Shown here: one piece after another, positions 61,936-64,000 of the stretch
How positions within the stretch are numbered: the first letter of the stretch is position 1
Layout: each line of letters starts with the position of its first letter
Origin: Candidatus Pelagibacter sp. HIMB1321
Lineage (GTDB): Bacteria > Pseudomonadota > Alphaproteobacteria > Pelagibacterales > Pelagibacteraceae
Assembly (NCBI RefSeq): GCF_900177485.1
Contig: NZ_LT840186.1
Span: forward strand, 744,001 to 808,000
DNA length: 64,000 nucleotides
Direction of reading: 5' to 3'
Made by a program: the position numbers and the translations under genes
Notes under the pieces: model-generated
Databases searched by the model: none
Seen by the model: the letters and a program-made list of their open reading frames with translations, nothing else
What the model was told of the DNA's origin: nothing

Positions 61936-62695
61936 TAAAATTTATCCAATTTTGTAACTCTTTCATTCTAACATTGTCTGAACTTGATTTTTTTTCTTCC
62001 TCTAGAAGTTTAACATGATTGTTAAATTTTAAATCATTATCAAACAGTTCATTTTTTTTTAAAGTAGCTAAATCGATCATCTTATAATAATCAAATTCTG
62101 GGTGATACTGAACTGCCCAAACTTCAGATTTTTCAAACTTGAAACTTATGGATTGAAATTTGTTTATATTGTTAAAAGATAAGCAATTCGTATTATGAGG
62201 TAACTTTGAAACTTCATCAAAATTAAAAGCTGGAGAATTAAAATTATTCTTTTTTTCTTTATACATAGGATGAACTTTACCTTCGTCTGTTAATTCAATT
62301 TGAAGGCTTACTCCTATATTTGGTCCTTTAATTGATTTTCTTACATCTCCTTCTGCTGCTTTAACAGCGACTTGCATGCCCCAACAAATTGCAAATATTT
62401 TATCTACTTTTTTAAAACACGATTTCATAAATTCCACTTGTAATTTAGTTTCATAGTCATTTTCATAGATATGCCCATTACCACCACTCCAAATTAAACC
62501 ATCATATTTATCTAAATCTAATTTATTTAAATTATCTTTTATAGATGGATCAAATTGATCTAATTCTAAATTTGAGTTTAATTTTTTTAAAGAATTGTGA
62601 ATACTTTGTGTATGAGTTTCAATATTATTCGATATTAATTCTAAATTATTTTCTTTTGTATTTCCCTCTACAACAAGAATTTTTTTCACTACCAA
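61931..62695 (-). CDS. Class I glutamine amidotransferase-like protein (paralogue 2)
   Basis: 254 aa. Nucleophile Cys104 in AICWGMQVA, His198 and Glu200 in QYHPEFDYY complete the usual triad. SPAFNFDEVSKLP parallels TTPAFNFDEVIELP of the 15157 paralogue, and both end with helices after YHPxYxYY/W-x-M. No synthetase partner is adjacent. It overlaps gpsA by 7 bp, so the two are co-transcribed. Physiological substrate unknown; an amidohydrolase of a gamma-glutamyl amide is possible but not shown. Confidence 0.75.
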   Translation of the reverse strand: MVVKKILVVEGNTKENNLELISNNIETHTQSIHNSLKKLNSNLELDQFDPSIKDNLNKLDLDKYDGLIWSGGNGHIYENDYETKLQVEFMKSCFKKVDKIFAICWGMQVAVKAAEGDVRKSIKGPNIGVSLQIELTDEGKVHPMYKEKKNNFNSPAFNFDEVSKLPHNTNCLSFNNINKFQSISFKFEKSEVWAVQYHPEFDYYKMIDLATLKKNELFDNDLKFNNHVKLLEEEKKSSSDNVRMKELQNWINFI

Positions 62696-63717
62696 ACAAT
62701 TTTTAATTTCTTATTTTCACAAATACACTCAATCATGCCAATTAGTAATGGAAATTCTTTTTTATCAAATTCTTTTATAATTTTAGGACCAATAGCAAAT
62801 GCTAAATCTGCGCCCTCAACAGTTACTTCTTTCATATAATTCTCTTTAGCATCACTAAATGTGTGACCCTGTCCTAAATAAAAACCCATCTTACTATTAC
62901 GACCTCCAGCAGAACTCACATGAAGATCTCCCAATCCAGCTAAACCATAAGCTGTTTCTGGCTTACCATTAAGTTTTTTTGTCAAATTTTTCATTTCAGA
63001 AACTGCCTTGTAGACTAAGGACGCTGCTGTATTTAAATAATATTTTTTTTTAATATCGTCACTTTGCTCTTCACTACTCAAGCCCTCTGATGCACCAATT
63101 AGCATTGAATAAATATTTTTTGTTGCAGCACACACTTCAACTCCAATTAAATCATCTGAATATTCTGTTGAATAGTATTTTGTTGAGATTATAGATCCTA
63201 TTTTTTTAACAATTTCTATATCTTCATTTGCTAAAACCACACTACTATTAATTCTATTTGCCAAACCATTTGCTAAACATGGTCCTCCAACTGCGGAAAT
63301 TTTTGCTTTTTTTATATTTTTTTCCTTTAAGATTTTATTTAACTTTTCTGCTAAAGTTTCAAAATTATTATTTATTACAGCTAATCCTTTGGTTAATAAA
63401 AGTATGTTGGTTGTTTCTTTATAAAATTTTGATAACTCCTCTCCTATCCACTCTATACCTTTGGAACTTACTCCAACTACTAGCAAATCTATATTTTTTT
63501 TTAATTCATCATTAAACTCTGAAAACTTTATTACTTTAATAGATGATGGAAGTTGAGATTTTAATATTGGATGAAAATTTTTTTTTAAATTAATTTCTTC
63601 AATTACTTTATCTTCTAAAAATGAACCAACTAAATAAACTTCGTTTGAATTATCTGCACACGGTACTGCAAAAGCAGAACCCATAGCACCAGCTCCAATA
63701 ATCACAATTTTGCTCAT
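62689..63717 (-). CDS. gpsA: NAD(P)-dependent glycerol-3-phosphate dehydrogenase
   Basis: 342 aa. NAD motif GAGAMGSAF (8-16), SAVGGPCLANGLANR, catalytic CAATKNIYSMLIGASEG and GLGDLHVSSAGGRNSKMG are the family hallmarks. Converts dihydroxyacetone phosphate to glycerol 3-phosphate for phospholipids, or the reverse. Downstream of a DUF2160-type gene typical of glycerol ABC transporter operons, which favours a role in glycerol or G3P catabolism. Overlaps the amidotransferase gene by 7 bp. Confidence 0.85.
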   Translation of the reverse strand: MSKIVIIGAGAMGSAFAVPCADNSNEVYLVGSFLEDKVIEEINLKKNFHPILKSQLPSSIKVIKFSEFNDELKKNIDLLVVGVSSKGIEWIGEELSKFYKETTNILLLTKGLAVINNNFETLAEKLNKILKEKNIKKAKISAVGGPCLANGLANRINSSVVLANEDIEIVKKIGSIISTKYYSTEYSDDLIGVEVCAATKNIYSMLIGASEGLSSEEQSDDIKKKYYLNTAASLVYKAVSEMKNLTKKLNGKPETAYGLAGLGDLHVSSAGGRNSKMGFYLGQGHTFSDAKENYMKEVTVEGADLAFAIGPKIIKEFDKKEFPLLIGMIECICENKKLKIVW

Positions 63718-63720
63718 AAA

Positions 63721-64000
63721 CTACACATACTTAAACACAAAAATTGCAAACATTGATGACAAAACTGTAGCAATCCATAGATTAAAATCAGTAAGGCCTA
63801 ACCAAGCTAAATGAATAAATGCTGCACTAAGAAGAGAAATAAATAATCTATCTCCTCTTGTAGTATTTAATGTTAATATTCCTTTTCTAGGGTTTCCACC
63901 TGGATCTTTTTTTTCCCAGAAATACATAACTGTAATACATAGAGCTATAAAAATAAAAAAACTAGCTGTAGGCCAAGTCCAAGCCATCCAAGTTATAAAG
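63721..64000 (-). CDS. DUF2160-type small membrane protein (5' partial)
   Basis: At least 93 codons; three predicted helices. An ATG at 63987 is available, but the frame stays open to the window edge (upstream codons read F-I-T-W before MAWTWP), and family members begin a little before WMAWTWP, so the true start is probably beyond 64000. WMAWTWPTASFF, TTRGDRLFISLLSAAFIHLAWLGL are hallmarks of the DUF2160 proteins that accompany glycerol ABC transporters. It ends 3 bp before gpsA. The transporter itself would lie upstream, off the window. Confidence 0.72.
   Translation of the reverse strand, partial: FITWMAWTWPTASFFIFIALCITVMYFWEKKDPGGNPRKGILTLNTTRGDRLFISLLSAAFIHLAWLGLTDFNLWIATVLSSMFAIFVFKYV

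Noticed and set aside
1-64000. tRNA, rRNA, CRISPR, IS elements or prophage
   Set aside because: No cloverleaf, rRNA conserved segment, spaced direct-repeat array, transposase or phage gene was found in the intergenic stretches or ORFs; an automated scan would be more certain.

Overview
The window is a dense, AT-rich (roughly 70% A+T) chromosomal segment whose gene content fits a streamlined marine alphaproteobacterium of the SAR11 / Candidatus Pelagibacter type. The pointers are very short spacers, lysine-rich and asparagine-rich proteins, an IalB-family protein, a heterotetrameric sarcosine oxidase next to formate-THF ligase, a dimethylglycine/sarcosine dehydrogenase and a TRAP transporter. 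This assignment is inference from content. I found no rRNA, tRNA, CRISPR array, insertion sequence or prophage.

Layout. 1-7.3 kb: type IV pilus / competence-like machinery (partial PilB/GspE ATPase, lipoprotein secretin, LysM-PilP-like fusion, PilM-PilN-like fusion, divergent PilT). 7.3-20.5 kb: mostly single-gene housekeeping or unknown units (anti-sigma-like kinase, LysE exporter, GNAT, truncated photolyase domain with a degenerate metallophosphoesterase, YtoQ, IalB, rhodanese, RNA helicase, SRAP, amidotransferase, ribokinase, HisN-like phosphatase, 2-oxoglutarate dioxygenase, two beta-hydroxyacid dehydrogenases). 21.4-21.7 kb: the longest gene-poor gap, holding a candidate structured small RNA with a nine-codon ORF under a perfect Shine-Dalgarno sequence. 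22.3-30.2 kb: a probable GntR regulon (fatty acid hydroxylase, phytanoyl-CoA-dioxygenase-like enzyme, TRAP transporter, PanB-like aldolase, GntR, FAD oxidoreductase) with a shared palindromic operator-like motif. 30.2-36 kb: dimethylglycine/sarcosine dehydrogenase, cytochrome c', cytochrome b561, DnaQ-like exonuclease and CBS/nucleotidyltransferase protein. 36-41 kb: a lysine-rich group resembling surface-glycan or modification genes, closed by an intrinsic terminator, then an outer-membrane barrel. 41.7-49 kb: ABC-2 exporter, second hydroxylase, fused glycosyltransferase, and an operon of a degenerate M19 dipeptidase, an unrecognised 551-aa protein, a DUF3726 protein and a 49-aa ORF. 49-55 kb: purEK, GNAT, CspA, hydrolase, cupin, racemase, EamA. 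55-62 kb: soxBDAG and fhs. 62-64 kb: amidotransferase paralogue, gpsA and a partial DUF2160-type membrane protein.

How it works together. Dimethylglycine/sarcosine dehydrogenase and sarcosine oxidase would strip methyl groups from betaine-derived compounds onto tetrahydrofolate, and formate-THF ligase links the same C1 pool to formate. The GntR block looks like an inducible uptake-and-oxidation module for a carboxylate whose identity the sequence does not give. The PanB-like enzyme in it has lost a canonical metal ligand and may not make pantothenate. Of 16 convergent gene junctions, 13 are 8 bp apart or less or overlap. The three with real spacers each hold an RNA-structure candidate.
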